The notes: generated from the sequence alone by a model not told the origin. A stretch of DNA of 64,000 nt from Leucaena leucocephala (GCA_037074615.1 CM073535.1:7789001-7853000), one strand, 5' to 3'; shown: positions 1-12,974, counted from the first letter of the stretch. A program made the numbers and translations.

Positions 1-207
1 TCAGCTCCACATTTACTTGCAAATTGCAACTATTCAAGTAGACTGAAGGGGAATAATTAACATTGTATGTTTGACATACAAAATTGCTTTGTCACCCAAC
101 CATTGAAGCTTTTATAATGCCAATAATTCAAAACAAATCAACACGAAGAATCTAATTGATATGGGCTCCAGAAAGTTTCAATAGTTATGCAAATAAATAT
201 TTCTTAC

Positions 208-3200
208 GATTAATTTTTGTGCGTCGATATCCAGATCTTGGAGGCTTTTTCTTATGTATAGCTGGAAATTGCAAGATTGCTGCATGAATTAAAAATAAAA
301 TATATCAGCATACAGGGGGCTTTAAGCCCATAATCACAGTAATCATGTTCTTTCTCATTTTATTAAAATAAAATCACATTCTTACTGTAGGTTCCATCTT
401 GTCCACGAAACCATTGCCTAGAGAAGATAAAATCTCGCTTTGACTGCCACCTGAACTTTGAATAACGAAGTATAAATTAATATTTTCTATTTAAGAAGCA
501 AACTAGGGAATGGGAGAGAAGGTAGAGAGGCGATGAATCTCACAACTTCATAGCTATTTCATTGGTGACATCTAAATAGAGATAGCTAGAGCATGAACCC
601 AAAAGAATTTACTTCAATATATGTACAAGTTCACACATGCCAAACATGAAGAATTATAATGAATAGAGGCCATCAATAGGAAAGTCCAATTAGCTGGTTC
701 AAATAAATCTCATTTGCTAAAACAATCACACCTTAAACTAGAGACAAGTTACCAAGTAACTGTAGTGACTAATGATAATTTTTTTTTCAAAGTAGAGCAG
801 TTATATAGGCTTAGCTATCCTGGTGTAGAAATTGCCCAAAACAACTGATTACCGGGTAAGATATTTTGGATCATATGTACCATAAACCACATCATAATGC
901 CCATCATAAGAATCTATCAACTCTAAGTCACCCATCAACATATCCCACCTGCAATAGAAGAGAAATAAGTTTTTTTTATGACATCAATACTCATGAGAAC
1001 TTTTTATGGCCAACTTACTCATATCTTTGTTGTTGATCAGTGTTTAAAAGCACTTCAAAAATAGCGTCTGCAGGTGCATCAATATTACCAACAGACTTTA
1101 CAAGGACACCCTTACCATTCTACAAAGCATAAAAAGAATGTCAAAGAAGAAACCAGATATATTTATTAAATATTACAAGAGAGTGTGTATATGTTAAGAG
1201 AACAAATATTACGAGAGAATAGGGAAATTGCAACTTCTCCATTAAAACAAAAGGTTAAAAAGTAAGATGTCACAAACACAATTCACTTGCGTCCCAAAAA
1301 GATGTTATATTTCAAACAGTATTTATCAAAACAATGTAAGCTTATAAGCAAACAATTATTCGTGCAAAGAAGTATTGAGCAATAAATGAAGTTTGAGAGA
1401 AGCAAGCATTCTCACAGCTCTTTCCACAATACATGCATGAATGAAAAGCTAACTAGATTTCAGGAAATTTGCAGAAAATCAGTACCAACAAGCATTATCT
1501 GAGTGCGTACCTTGTAATCAGAAACATCCTCAAAAATCCTAATACCTGAAACCACAAAAAAAAAACACCTAGAAAAAGTGAGAGACACAAATGTAAATTG
1601 TACAAACATGATTAATATTAGCAAGATTTACAATTTTTAACAACAATAACAATTGTACTACCTCTGGTCCTTAATATAAGATTTATTTAACTAATTTGAC
1701 TAGATGAAATAAATTAGTTAAGTTAGTTATTTGTAATAATTATGTGTTAGATTTCCCTAAAATACCCCCTTTAATCGTGTACATATGAACCACCCTTAGT
1801 ATAAACTCCATTAATATGTGCAAGCATATAGGGATACTTTGGGGGAAATTATAATTTTGGGAGACAAAGTGGATTGAAGTCTTATATTTAGAACTAAAGT
1901 AGACTCCCTATCTAGCTCTTATATTTAGGACCAGAGGGAGCATTAACTATTCTAACAACAAATCTTGCATTGATGCGACAAACTTTATACCTTAATTACT
2001 TAGGCCGCCTCCTCCTAAACAAATATTAAGTAAATATTTTTCCATGGTAGATTTTTTTCTTTTTTTTCAAATAAAAGAACATTTTTACAAGGTAATGAAA
2101 ATAACAGAGGGGAGGGGAGGCATAACTACTCACGGTTATTTGCAGAAAAGAAATAACTTAATTAATAGGAAAAGATCAGTAATTCCAGAAATATCATCAC
2201 CCATTCATGTCCAGAAGTAGATATTATTACAAAAACTTTTCAAAATTAATAACAAAGAAAACTGAAAATAAATATTTTTCCTTTTCTATGGAAAGAAAGA
2301 TTGGACTGGGATGAACGAAGAAAACATGTAATAGAGGATGACTGGGAAGAACAAAGAAAACATGCTATAGAGGATGAACAAGTCCATAAAAAATAATTAT
2401 GCTTCTAGTCAATTTCTTAATATAGACTTTTTAATATTTAGAAAAAATGTCTTCTAGATGCCTTAACTTATAGAGTTCGAAAACATCAAGAATCAAGCAG
2501 CAAAATATTTCTTGTCAATAGGTTTTTGCATGAGATGAAAATTACCATTCATAGTTCGAACACATTTCCACTGATGTTCTTCAAATGCATCACCGCTTTC
2601 CCCTTCAAATCCATCTAAGCCCCCTGCCGCCATTGATGATTGACGCAAGAGTGTCTCTGGGCCTTTAAGAGCAAAAGTGAAACAATCAATGTTTATTAGT
2701 ATAAAATGATAATGAGGCGTGTATACAAGGAAGAAAAACACTAAGGTAGTTAATACACCAACAATCAGGAAAAAAGAAAGTATTTCTTGCAAAATTACAA
2801 CCTACATTAATACATTTTTCAGTATCACAGTTTTACAACTACTTACTTCTACACACAATTCTGGTGCATACAATGCAACACTGTAACTTCAGTTTCTTTT
2901 GAAATTGGAAACAAGATAGACACTCCACCTGGCTCAGCTAATGACACAATGGAAATGAAATCTAAAGTGATCTTTGACTTAATTTTTTTTATGGAGAAAA
3001 TTGTGAAAAAGCTTGATTAAGTCTCCATGCGGAGGACTGGCAACAAGACAGAACCATTCAAACCCTTGCAAATATAGGATACAAAGACTTAATTGGAAAA
3101 CCACCAAGCAGCTGAGCCAAACCCATGCAGGCAATCAACTATTTGATTCCTAAAAACACCTCCTCATAGACAGTTACTATAAAAACCGTAGTTCTCCAAA

Positions 3201-6200
3201 CCAAAATAGATCAGCCTGTTCAATCAAAAATTAGGCGAACCAATCCCTAGTCTATTTTAATTGGCCCAAAAAGTTGATCAAATAGGTCAAAAATCAAACA
3301 TGTTTTTATCTCATAAAGATGTAAATTGGAACCAATTGAAAATTAGCCCAAAAAGTTTATCCTTCCACAACAGAGTTAGTTTAATGACGACTCTACTTTT
3401 AAAAACATTGCTGAAAACATGTTTTTGAATTTACCTTGGCCAATTCTTATAAGCTTCCTCAATCCATATGCATACCGCCTAACTCTAGGCCGGTGTCCGT
3501 CAAGATTGATCCTTCCACACCATTAAGAATGAAAATATGTGAATTTGTGAATGATTGGAGAAAAGAACAGCCTCAGTGTTAGACCATCTAATAATCCATA
3601 AAAAATACTTATTTCCCAAAATCAATATTTAGGAGCTTACACATGTTATTGTCATAATGATCACAACATCCATGATGCAGATTCTTTATTAAAATTAGCT
3701 CATAACGTATTATTTGAAGATTAATTATTATTTGTAAGGCAAGCTTCTCAAATTCCCAAGAATCTTATTGTTTCTAACTTTAAAGAACACAATTTGGGGA
3801 GAGGGGGGAATACATGTGAGAGGATCACTAGAATATAAACACGCTGCTAATGCTTGATAACTTCTAAGCAGATGTAGAAAAACAATTGTTAATGTTGAAT
3901 GATGAGAAATGAAGAAAGAGAGAAACATTATTTTGGAGAATGAATGTTTTGATTACGACTGTGATGGAGGCCTCTATTTATTGGACTAAGATAAGTGAGC
4001 ATCAAATTGGATTCTTGGAATCGCTTTGGTCAATTCAACCACCAATCACTGTGGATATAGATCCATCAACGGTTATCATTGCATGGCTTGTATTCCAAGA
4101 ACAATGAAGCATCTCCAGTCATATGATATGATTTAAAGCACTTGAATCAGTAATCCAAGAGGTACCGTCTTCTTCACCTTGCTGTGTTGTAGTTCTAGTG
4201 ATGAGCTGAAGGAAGGCTTCTGTATGACCATGGCAGGAGAAGTTTTAACTAAAGGATTCAAGTGGGACTTGGTCTACTTCACAGACCATAGGCCACGTTT
4301 GGTACATAGCATTGAAGGCTTGGGACTGGTATAGGAACAGAAAATGGGCTAAATTAGACCGTTTGGTATGTAGCACTTGGAATTGGGCAACATCACATAG
4401 GTGGGATTGTGCAATACCACCTCCCCCTGGTACTGCATTTTTCATTCTTGAGATAGAAATTTTTTAAGACAAAAATATCCTTCCTTCTCTCCTCCCTCAC
4501 CGCCCTTCTCTCTCTTTTCCCTCTTCTTCTTCTCTCCTCCGTCCACGCTGCCGTCACCATCATCATCCTTCATCAGCTATCACCCACGCCTCCATCTCCA
4601 CCTTCATCCATCCTTTATTCAGTCATTGTACACGGCTTGTGCAAAGTGAGAGCCACGACAGAACGGGAACCGTGACCACGCACAGCTAGAGCCAACTTCA
4701 TCTCCTCTCCTGCTGTTCACCCATCGCGACTCCATCCATTCGCCCCTTCAGTGTCATCGTCATCATCCCCCCATCCTCCACTGCGACGGCATGAGACGAA
4801 CATTAGAGAACCAGTGGCGACGGCACAGCTTTCTCTATGGACTCCCTCCTCAACGCAACCACTCTGATTCTATTGACTCTGTGGTGAAAGCCTCTGCTCT
4901 GATCCGTCCTCAACGACGGCTTTAGTGGTGAATTTTGGGGCTTAGGACAAGGGTTCTATGGTCTTTTTATAATTTATGGTTAATTATAAAATAAAATTAT
5001 TCCCTTCAAATATTACTTCATACTTAATATAATTTTAAGGCCTATTCCCACTCCCACTCCCACTCCCACTCCCACTCCCACTCCCACTCCCACTCCATCA
5101 AAATCCAGTGATGCATACCAAATGTGGCCATAAGGTCTGCTTTGGACGTTGGGCCAATCAAATATGTGTTAATGGTGTCTAGAGATATGGTGTCACACAC
5201 CATCCCATGTTGATGCGTGAAGACTGTGTATGTTCTGTCAAATGGCACATGTGAAGCCATATGGAGCTCTAGCGAAGGGCATTGACTAGTACGCGTTGTC
5301 TGAATGGGAATCCGGTGTCTATGTGTCAATGTTGTCAAGGCAAAATCACCAAGCACTATCCCCTCTAGCTACTCAAGAGACTCTGAAGTGGACTGCAGAT
5401 AATGTTTGAATGAGGATTTCAACTTCTAGAAGCAATAGAAATTCAATGGAATAAAAAATTTCAAGATTCAGATTCAGGGGGCATATGGTGATATATCAGT
5501 GGCACAAAAACTCAAGCTTAAAGAAAATGGCTTCTGTAAAATTACAGAATCTAAAAAAAGGCACAAAAACTAGAAGAGGAAGGCCCTAGATGGTGAAACA
5601 GAGCATTAAGCTTGGATACAATGTTGGATGATCAGAAAAAGAAAGGAAGAGAGAAACCTTCTTTTCTTGTATGAATGTTATGGTATATTACAAGTGTGAC
5701 GGAGGCCTCTGTTTATTGGTGTAAGAAAAAAAAATAAGTCTACATAAATGCCCCTATCACTGAGAGGAATGTGTAATAATAACCTTAAGAGTTAACTTAT
5801 CTACGATAGCCTAAGGGCAGAAATTTAACGCTTCCCTATCAATCATTCACCAGCAGTGTTTGCAGAAAAGGCCACTTAAAACTAGTGTTATTCTATGAAA
5901 TATATGTATTAGTTGGCAAAAAAGGTAAAGTTGGCAAAAAAGGAAATATGTATTAATGAATCTAAGGTGAAAAATTAGGCATACTCGGTCTCCATGCTTA
6001 GTCTCTCTCTGGCACTACTGGCTCTTGTCATCTCATGCTCAGCCTACAAAGGACAAAACATCAGTAGTCTAAATATAAGATAATACGCTATAAATGAAAA
6101 TAGTTCCATCAAAATCATCCTTCAATTGTAACTATTAGTAATACTAATAACGTGTGCAACTTTCACATCATAATCAAAAACTTTCAGATATATTCTTATA

Positions 6201-8568
6201 CCTTTTGCTTAGCATGATCAAATGCATCTATCCATCTTTGAGCTTCCTCAGCCGTAGCGCAAGCAATCTTGAAGAAAGGTACATGTAAGAAGTTATTTCT
6301 ATATTGAACAAAGAAAAACCAATGACAACCATAACATGTAGGGATTCATTGAATTTTTATCTTAGCTATCCAAAACAGATGTACTCGTGCAAAAACAAAA
6401 GGGGAGGAGAGGTGCAGTGGAAAGAATCCATGGGCCTCACAAACATTATCGCAACCAACAAAAGAAATAATTTAAAGCTATAACTTACTTCTCCCTTCTT
6501 GGCCTCATCTAACCGATTGTAAAATCGAAGAACATAAAGATCCTGAGGAATATGCAAAATATTTAGCATGCGCCAAATTAAAAGGATAATAATCAACTAC
6601 AATGAAAAAGTTACGAGTTGATCTCACAGCAAATACTCCCACAAAACTAATTCACAATCAGTTTAAAATACTCCAACAAAACTAATACAAAATCAGTTTA
6701 ATTCAGTAATCAGAGAGATGCATATTTTACCCCATTGCTGACTTTCCGGTGCCCTAGATCTTCCACCATTAGTGTAGGCCCTATGACTCCTTGCCTAATA
6801 GGTTTCTAACATGGGAAAATATGCATACACAAAATAAGCATAACTGTGAGAGAAAGTAAGGGGCAAAGAGGGACAAGAACAGGGACCAAAAAAATGTATA
6901 GAATTAAAACCCACATTAATTTAAAAGAAAAAAAAGTTAAATCGTTTTACATATATTGGAAACCTAGCAAGCCTGATTGCCTCCAGACACAACTAATTTG
7001 AATGTAGTGGCTAGAAATTACAATAGCAAAACATTATAGAGATCCTGTATTCAAATTTGATATTTCTCGCACTATGCAAACTTAAGGAATTCAATCAGTA
7101 CTAAATTCTACTTAAAAAGGCTACCACTGTTTTCCCCCATTTTGGTGAACAAAAGGCTACCACTGTTTTCACCCCATTTTGGTGAATGAAAGGCTACCAA
7201 TGTTTTCACCCCATTTTGGTGAATGAAAGGCTACCAATGTTTTCACCCCATTTTTGTGAATGAAAGGCTACCACTTGCAACAACAACATTCTCAATCATT
7301 TCATGGTGTAAACAGATCAACCCAATCCAAGATTCCCAAGGCTTGTGTTAGCTGGATAGATTATGTGCATAATAAAAACATCTGAGCTTGCGTCACCTGA
7401 GAAAAGTAGGCTCAAACTCATTTTGACTTCATCTTGACTAGTATATGACTCTTAACCAGGTCAGTGTTTGAGACTATCTTGTACCCTTGTGCTCAACTTA
7501 GTATTGGGCAAAAAGAAACGTGTGGATAGCTTGTCTTCAGCTCCGTGCATTATTTGGAAATATCTTGGTTCTTCAACTTTCTCTCTCAGTGTATTTTGTG
7601 AAAAGAGAGGAGATAACTAATTTGGATCAATTTCATGAGATGATAATCCCCGATCGAAGAGCTACTGTTAATTTGTCTAGCATGTGAAAGAGTCACTTTG
7701 TCACACTGTTCATCCTGATCCGTGGTGATCATTGAATTTTGTGGCTTTTTGCCACGGCTAATGATGTAAAAAGGTGCTCAGTTTAGTTAAGACCTTGAGG
7801 CCAAAAATCTAGGATAGGAGTGTTACATAAAGACCTGTTAGTTTCTGCAGTGCCTTCAGCAAAGAAGAAGCAAATGCTGTTTTAAGCAATAGAAGCACAA
7901 ATTCTCCCCCATGTTACCAAGAAGAACAAATTTTTATCGATTGAAGAAGATCTTATCAGTCTACTTATCCCTTTCTCCAACTTATTTTGTGTTATAAATA
8001 GTTCGTTGTTTGCTAGACTAGCATCTAATAGGGCCTCTTCTTACATGCTTGCTGTTTACACAATCTTTGTTTCGTGCAATTAAAAAGAAAGCAGATTTTA
8101 ACCATGGCTTTCCACTCACTGAACCATCCCAGAAATCCTCACAATGTCTGAATCCTCATTAGATTGAAGACACAATTAACCAATGACCCTATTTACTATA
8201 TAATCTCAATTTCAATTTCAACATCGCTTGGGTTTCACCATTCTACAGCCCTCCACTAATTAGAAATTTTAAAAACAGGAAAAGAAAAGGAGAAGATATT
8301 CAAAAATGAAAACGGCCCGGAAGGAAAAAGACAGTAAGAAACATACAATGCCAGGATTCTCGTGGGGGTCACGTTTATACATTGACACATACTTGCCCCT
8401 AATGAAGAGGAAGCGAAGGTGACGGTACTCGTGGCCGATGGAATTGGTGCCCAAGTGATAAACCCAACCAAAAAACTCAAATGAATTCTTGTCTTCGCCA
8501 CCTATGGTGGTGCTGCGCTCAAACGAAGACTTGCTCGGCGGCGATGGCAATGACGATGATGCGTCCAT
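208..8568 (-). CDS. EDR2-like PH and START domain protein, 5' part (12 exons, 3' end outside window)
   Basis: Exons on the minus strand, in order: 8568-8347, 6805-6731, 6542-6489, 6267-6202, 6043-5985, 3511-3435, 2662-2546, 1545-1511, 1119-1019, 948-853, 450-386, 279-208. All introns are GT-AG and the phases join without a stop, giving about 346 residues. A PH-like domain covers about residues 30-139 (FEFFGWVYHLG, YKRDPHENPGI, LYVLRFYNRLDE, then a Trp-containing final helix). A linker with GHRPRVRRYAYGL and LLRQSS follows. From about residue 212 a START domain begins (QWKCVRTMNG, IRIFEDVSDYK, HYDVVYGTYDPKYL, WQSKRDF). This order is that of plant ENHANCED DISEASE RESISTANCE 2-like proteins, which bind lipids at endomembranes; the order of motifs recalls Arabidopsis AT2G28320 and AT3G54800 more than EDR2 itself (from memory). 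The rest of START and the C-terminal DUF1336 domain must lie left of the window. Confidence 0.85.
1658..1940. mobile_element. Stowaway-like MITE in intron 7 of the EDR2-like gene
   Basis: Terminal inverted repeats of about 25 bp read CTACCTCTGGTCCTTAATAT at the left and, on the other strand, CTCCCTCTGGTCCTAAATAT at the right. The left flank is TA; the right flank is CA, so the expected TA duplication has one mismatch. The CTCCCTC end and 283-bp length fit Tc1/mariner-type Stowaway MITEs. It lies between exons 8 and 7 and should be spliced out. Confidence 0.75.
4291..5129. mobile_element. MITE with GGCCACRTTTGGTA ends, nested in the LTR-type element
   Basis: The left end reads GGCCACGTTTGGTACATAGC and the right end, on the opposite strand, GGCCACATTTGGTATGCATC. 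ATA sits directly outside both ends (4288-4290 and 5130-5132), a 3-bp duplication of the size made by PIF/Harbinger transposases. The 839-bp interior starts with a second TTTGGTATGTAGCA motif and then has a CT-rich stretch, with no transposase. Confidence 0.65.
5047..5095. repeat. (CCCACT)n microsatellite
   Basis: About eight tandem copies of a CCCACT hexamer lie just inside the right terminus of the MITE. The open frame over it on the minus strand (Trp-Glu repeats) is an artefact of the repeat. Confidence 0.9.
7118..7275. repeat. 37-bp tandem repeat, about four copies, in intron 1 of the EDR2-like gene
   Basis: A unit starting AGGCTACCACTGTTTTCACC and ending CATTTTGGTGAATGAA is repeated about four times, with a partial fifth start at 7265. 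The rest of intron 1 (7276-8346) has no recognisable gene; it reads like decayed transposon sequence with many stops. Confidence 0.85.
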
Positions 8569-8906
8569 CCTCTAAGTTCCCTATCGCAAGAGATTCCAAG
8601 TAGCTACTATGAATCAAACACAAAGAACAACGCGAGGTTCTCTGGACAATGCAGGAGAGAGAAGCGATACCTCTATTTCCGTCGATCTCTCCGCAACAAT
8701 GGTAATGCCTCATTTTCTTGTGCACTTCAATGGAAACGTACATGGTTTCTACACGTAGCATGGCCTTGGGGTTGGGTGATGGGTGGTCGCACTCCACCGC
8801 CCGGTTTCAGAGAGACTTTTTAAGCAATTTACTTTTATAAACATTTAAAAAATAAATAAAAATGACTGAGTCAATCGATTTTAGAAGGGTCGGAGGTTGG
8901 ACTTGG

Positions 8907-9429
8907 CCATGTTTCAATTAGTTTTTAAAAAATAGATTTTAAAAAGAATAAATTTAGAAAAATATATTTTAAAAAGAATAGATTTTGGGAATAGAGATAT
9001 TTGGATGATTAGTAATAGAATTACTTTTTATATTGATAAATTACTAAAAAATATATGATTTGATTAAAGTATGAGAGAGGGAAGATGGTAGAAAATAAAT
9101 AAGAGAGAGGAGAAAGAAAAAAATAGGAGAGAGGAGATAGTGTAGAGAAGAGAGAGGAAAGAGGAGATAGGATGAAGAAGAGAGATGAGAGAGTAGAAAG
9201 GAGAGATGAGAGAAGGTATAAGAAAAAGTAGGGGTAAAATAGTAATTATATAGTCTATAAGCTCTTTTACTATTCCAAAAGTTATTTTCAGTAGTTTATT
9301 CAAAATTATAGTTTCAAACTATGATTTTGGCTAAAATTAATTCTGGACAAAAATAGTTGTTTGTATGAAATTTTTTTAAATTGGGATTTTGTCCAAAATT
9401 AATTTTATAACTATAGTATCCAAACAAGC
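8907..9429 (-). mobile_element. CT-rich MITE family, copy 1 (reverse orientation)
   Basis: On the minus strand this matches the copy at 27353-27929: a GCTTGTTTGGAT end, tracts of the type TTTTTGTCCAGAATTAATTT, GAGCTTATAGACTATATAAT, ATTACTATTTTACCC, then a CTCTCTCC-rich core and ACTTTAATCAAAT. The hexamer ACTTGG flanks both ends (8901-8906 and 9430-9435) and is a likely target-site duplication. It lies about 340 bp upstream of the EDR2-like start codon. Confidence 0.7.
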
Positions 9430-9435
9430 ACTTGG

Positions 9436-10416
9436 ATTTTTCACTTGGAATGATAATAAATGACTGATGAATGAAGGAATAAATAAACTAAAACTTCAAT
9501 ATAATTTTGTTACTATTTTTAAAATATTAATATTTTTTCATTAAAAAATATTTTTTGTCAACATTAAAATATCAATATAGAATATATATACACACATTTC
9601 AAAAAATCGTATACTTTATTAGAGGGTCTAATTCAAAATTAAGTTAAACTAAAACATTATAGATTAAATTTCTCTTTATAATGTAATGAGTAATGTATAT
9701 GCCGGTCGACCTCTGGCTTGCTAATTGGAGTGTGGTGTCATGTGTTTGCATCCACAAGCATCACTTGATTTATTATGAATATGTCTTATTTTTCAAAGAT
9801 AATATATTAAAAAATTATATAAAAGAATATTTTGCTTTTAGCCTACAAACCTCACAATGCAAATACTAACTATAAATATATAATGCTACTCATTAGATAA
9901 GGGATATTTGGTTGAAGCTAAACAACAAGTTAAAGTGTCGATTGCCTTTTGAGGTGGTAAGCCGACCTTACTTTTATAATAAAAAAAAAATTACAATCCT
10001 AAAATGATTACTTTAAATGAGGCAAAAATCTTTGCGCTTTAACTTTGAAAAGACATTACACTCTTAATCAAATAAAAAAAAGTGTCAATGGCCTTATGAT
10101 ATAATAGTTTCATAATATTTAACGCTGACAAAATATGTTTAAACTTTAATACTTTAATATAATTACTTTTATGTTTCAAAATTAAAATAAACTTGTTGAA
10201 TCAAACAAGTAGTATTCCTGTTTTTATGTTTAGCCGGTTTATTTTTAATTGTAAGATATAAAAATAATTATATTAAATAATTAAAATTTAAGCATGATTT
10301 GTTAGTATTTAATTATAAATTTTCTAAATTAATATTTTTTGTTAAATAAAACTAACAGTGTTAAGATTAAAAATCTAAAACACACCCTATAAATTTAAGA
10401 GATTAAATTGAAATTT
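9436..10416. other. AT-rich intergenic DNA, no gene seen
   Basis: Low-complexity A/T-rich sequence with no open frame of interest and no RNA gene recognised. Confidence 0.6.
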
Positions 10417-11130
10417 AGTGTGTGTTTAGTTTAAGATAAAACTAAAGTTTTAAAAGGAAAATGATTTCAAACCATAATTTTAAATACACTCATAAAATAA
10501 CTTTTAGGTAAAAAAAAAAGTATTAAAATATCATTTTACCCCTCTTTTTTTTACTCTCTCTCCTCTCCCATCACTATCCTCTCTCCGCTAGTTCTTGCCC
10601 TTGCCCTCGCCAACGGTTCTAGTTTCGTTGTTGCCATTGTCTTGCTTTGTCACTGTAGTCGCTCTCCTTATCGTTCTCCATCGTTGCTTTTGTCATATTC
10701 AACTCCTCCATCTTTTTAACCATCATCATCATGAATGTAATCACAGCAGAAGAAGCCTTTAGCTCTATTGTCTATGGTCTCCTCCGTCGTCTTCTTCAAG
10801 TCTTCTCTCTCTATCTTTGGCAGAAGAAGCGTTCGTCGTTCCTCTCTTTTCTCTCCTATGTCCGCTTGTGTTCAAAGAGAAAAGGAAGAATATGAAGTGA
10901 TGAACAATAGAAGTGATGACATAATGGATGTGAGCTGATGGATAATTATTTATTTTTTATTTTATCTTATATTTTTTTAGTAATTTATCAATAACAAAAA
11001 TCCTTCTAGTAATAAATATCCAAACACTCATTTATTTAAAACTATTTTTTTATAAACTCTTTTTCATGAGAGCTTATCTAAAAGTATTTTTTTTAAACTA
11101 TTCTCTAAAAGTCAATTCAAATATTCCCTT
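10417..11130 (+). mobile_element. CT-rich MITE family, long copy with a different centre
   Basis: It starts at GTGTGTTTAGTTTAAGA. The left half has CATTTTACCCCTC and CTCTCTCCTCTCCC. The right half has TAATTTATCAATAACAAAAA, CCAAACACTCATTTATT and TTCTCTAAAAGTCAATTCAA, as in the other copies. The middle (about 10590-10950) is GC-richer and unlike them. AAATTTAG occurs at 10411-10418 and 11135-11142, which could be a duplication or chance in AT-rich DNA. Confidence 0.55.
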
Positions 11131-12008
11131 AATATAAATTTAGAAGATCAAAACATATATTTTAATATATTATTATTATTATAACTAGAAAATTATGTTC
11201 ATTAAAGTAAATAATAACTCGTCACTTTATATAACCATGTATCGATGTCATTGTTCTAGCTACTCAACTTCTCCGTCATTCTTTATATCTCCCTCTTATC
11301 TTTGTTGCTTTACAAGTCATTGCATCCCATTGCATACTCTACTTTATTATCACTTTTTTTTTTTTAACAAAAGACATCACAGTTGCAATCTATAAGGAAA
11401 CCACGATACCAAATTACTAATCTATGTGTATCTGAATGGTCTCAAGGCTTTAAATGGTACTCCTAATTTGCTTAATATAAATATATTTAACTAATTAAAT
11501 TATATTAAAAAAATTAATTAAATTAATTAATATAATATATTATTTTTTAAATATTCTAGCCATATTCTTTACTTCTTTTATTCCTCTCTTATTTTATTAT
11601 TGTTAAGAGAATAACAATAGAAATAATTTTTAAAAAAAATAATAAATATAAAAAATATATTTTATATTTAAAATTAAAATTAATTTTTTAATTAAATCTT
11701 ATCATTTTACCATTTCTCATGACAACTATGATTGTCAATTTGACAATCCATGTTCCTACCTTCCCCTATCAATCACCAATAATTTGACAATCCACATTTC
11801 TACTTCCATTTCAATCTCCATTACTACCCTTTAAAATTTTCACTCAAACATTATTTCTCTTCAAAATTATCGTTTTAAGCCAATGATTCTGTGACCTCGT
11901 GGCACCAAGTTCCGCTTTATACCATGAGCATTGCTAACATCATGTCTTCACTATCAGCACCATTACTGACTGTACACCAACATCAACCTCATCTCTTCCT
12001 ACTTTTAG
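11131..12008. other. AT-rich intergenic DNA with a degenerate AT-rich foldback (about 11480-11700)
   Basis: The stretch near 11480-11700 resembles 35300-35540 in base pattern (both contain AATAAATATAAAAAATAT and a T-rich CTCTTATTT-type middle), suggesting an old Stowaway-type repeat. No gene was recognised; the open frame at 11195-11395 has no family features. Confidence 0.4.
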
Positions 12009-12213
12009 GGCCTATGAGAGATTATTCTAAGTGAGATTTAAAAAAATAGAGAAATGGAGTAATAAAATTTTAATAAAGATAAGATGTAAGATAAAAGAAT
12101 AAAAAAATAATTTAAAACTTTTAATTTCACTTCTCTAAGTTTTTTTTTTAAATCTAACTTGAAAAAATTTCTCTCCCCTTTCTTTCAAATCTCTCATACC
12201 AAGCAACCCATTA
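12009..12213. repeat. Possible small foldback element (about 200 bp)
   Basis: The left arm has GAGAGATT and AAGTGAGATTTAAAAAAATA. The right arm, on the other strand, has GAGAGATTTGAAAG and AAGTTAGATTTAAAAAAAA. The arms are imperfect inverted repeats with no clear target-site duplication. Confidence 0.35.
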
Positions 12214-12974
12214 GAGATCTGTCCATTTTCGTCTTCATCTTCATCCTCATCCTGAACTCATCAACTTTTGCCTTTTGGCACCAACATAGACAATATCTCA
12301 AAGATTGAAGTAGGTTCCTCATCTAGCTTCTAATTTGGATTCAAAGATTGGACTTAAATCATGTCTCTCTCTGATTTTATATTTGGGTTTGACATCTAGC
12401 ATATAAATATTTGTTGATTGTATAATTTAGAAGAAATTATTATTTGAAACAATGAGCCTGTTTTAAAATTATTTGATTTAAATTTAGATCTCTGTTGATT
12501 TTTATTTAAATTTCTGTTTGAATTTGTTCATTGTGATTTGTTGTTGTAAAAGAGAGGAACACGACTTGGGAGTTGTGGGATTTTCCCCCTCCCGAGCATA
12601 TTAATTTTGTTAAGTATAATCAATTATAAAAAAAACATTTCTGTGTAATATTATTAATTATATTGAATATCAAATATTCAAATATATTTATGGTGATCAT
12701 TGATCAACATTTTATTGCTATTCATTTCAATCCTGAGCCATCAAATTGAATCAGAGTCCTTGATATAACTTTATTCTTATATAAATACGATCAAAATATT
12801 ATACTCCAAATTTTAGTTTGAAAAATCTAAAATTGAATCAGAGTCCTTGACATTTTCTCTATCCATATTATTAATTATCTCCTCAAAAAGTCCTTTAGCA
12901 ATCGTTTCTTCAGAAATCTCTCTTCTCCAGAGAGTTTGGAATTTTCAAGAATGCCACACATCTCATCAACAATA
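12214..12974. other. Intergenic DNA, no gene seen
   Basis: AT-rich, with stops in all frames. No family recognised. Confidence 0.5.

Larger units (their letters stand above)
3893..5846 (-). mobile_element. Degenerate small LTR-type element (TRIM-like), in intron 5 of the EDR2-like gene
   Basis: Two direct repeats begin TGTTGAATGATGAG at 3893 and TGTTGGATGATCAG at 5622. They stay alignable for about 100 bp, including a shared segment with GGAGGCCTCTRTTTATTGG that read on the minus strand looks like a TATA region. Just left of the second repeat, on the minus strand, TTGTATCCAAGCTTAATGCTC recalls a tRNA-Met-type primer-binding site. This fits an element on the minus strand with its 5' LTR on the right. 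No gag or pol reading is seen, so it is non-autonomous. The distal parts of the two repeats do not align by eye, the right border near 5846 is a guess, and no target-site duplication was found. Confidence 0.45.

Noticed and set aside
5042..5356. Minus-strand frame with Trp-Glu repeats
   Set aside because: It is the translation of the CCCACT microsatellite.
9064..9303. Leu/Ser/Ile-rich protein, also seen at 27534-27794
   Set aside because: Both come from the CT-rich core of the MITE family; the shared sequence is the repeat, not a gene.
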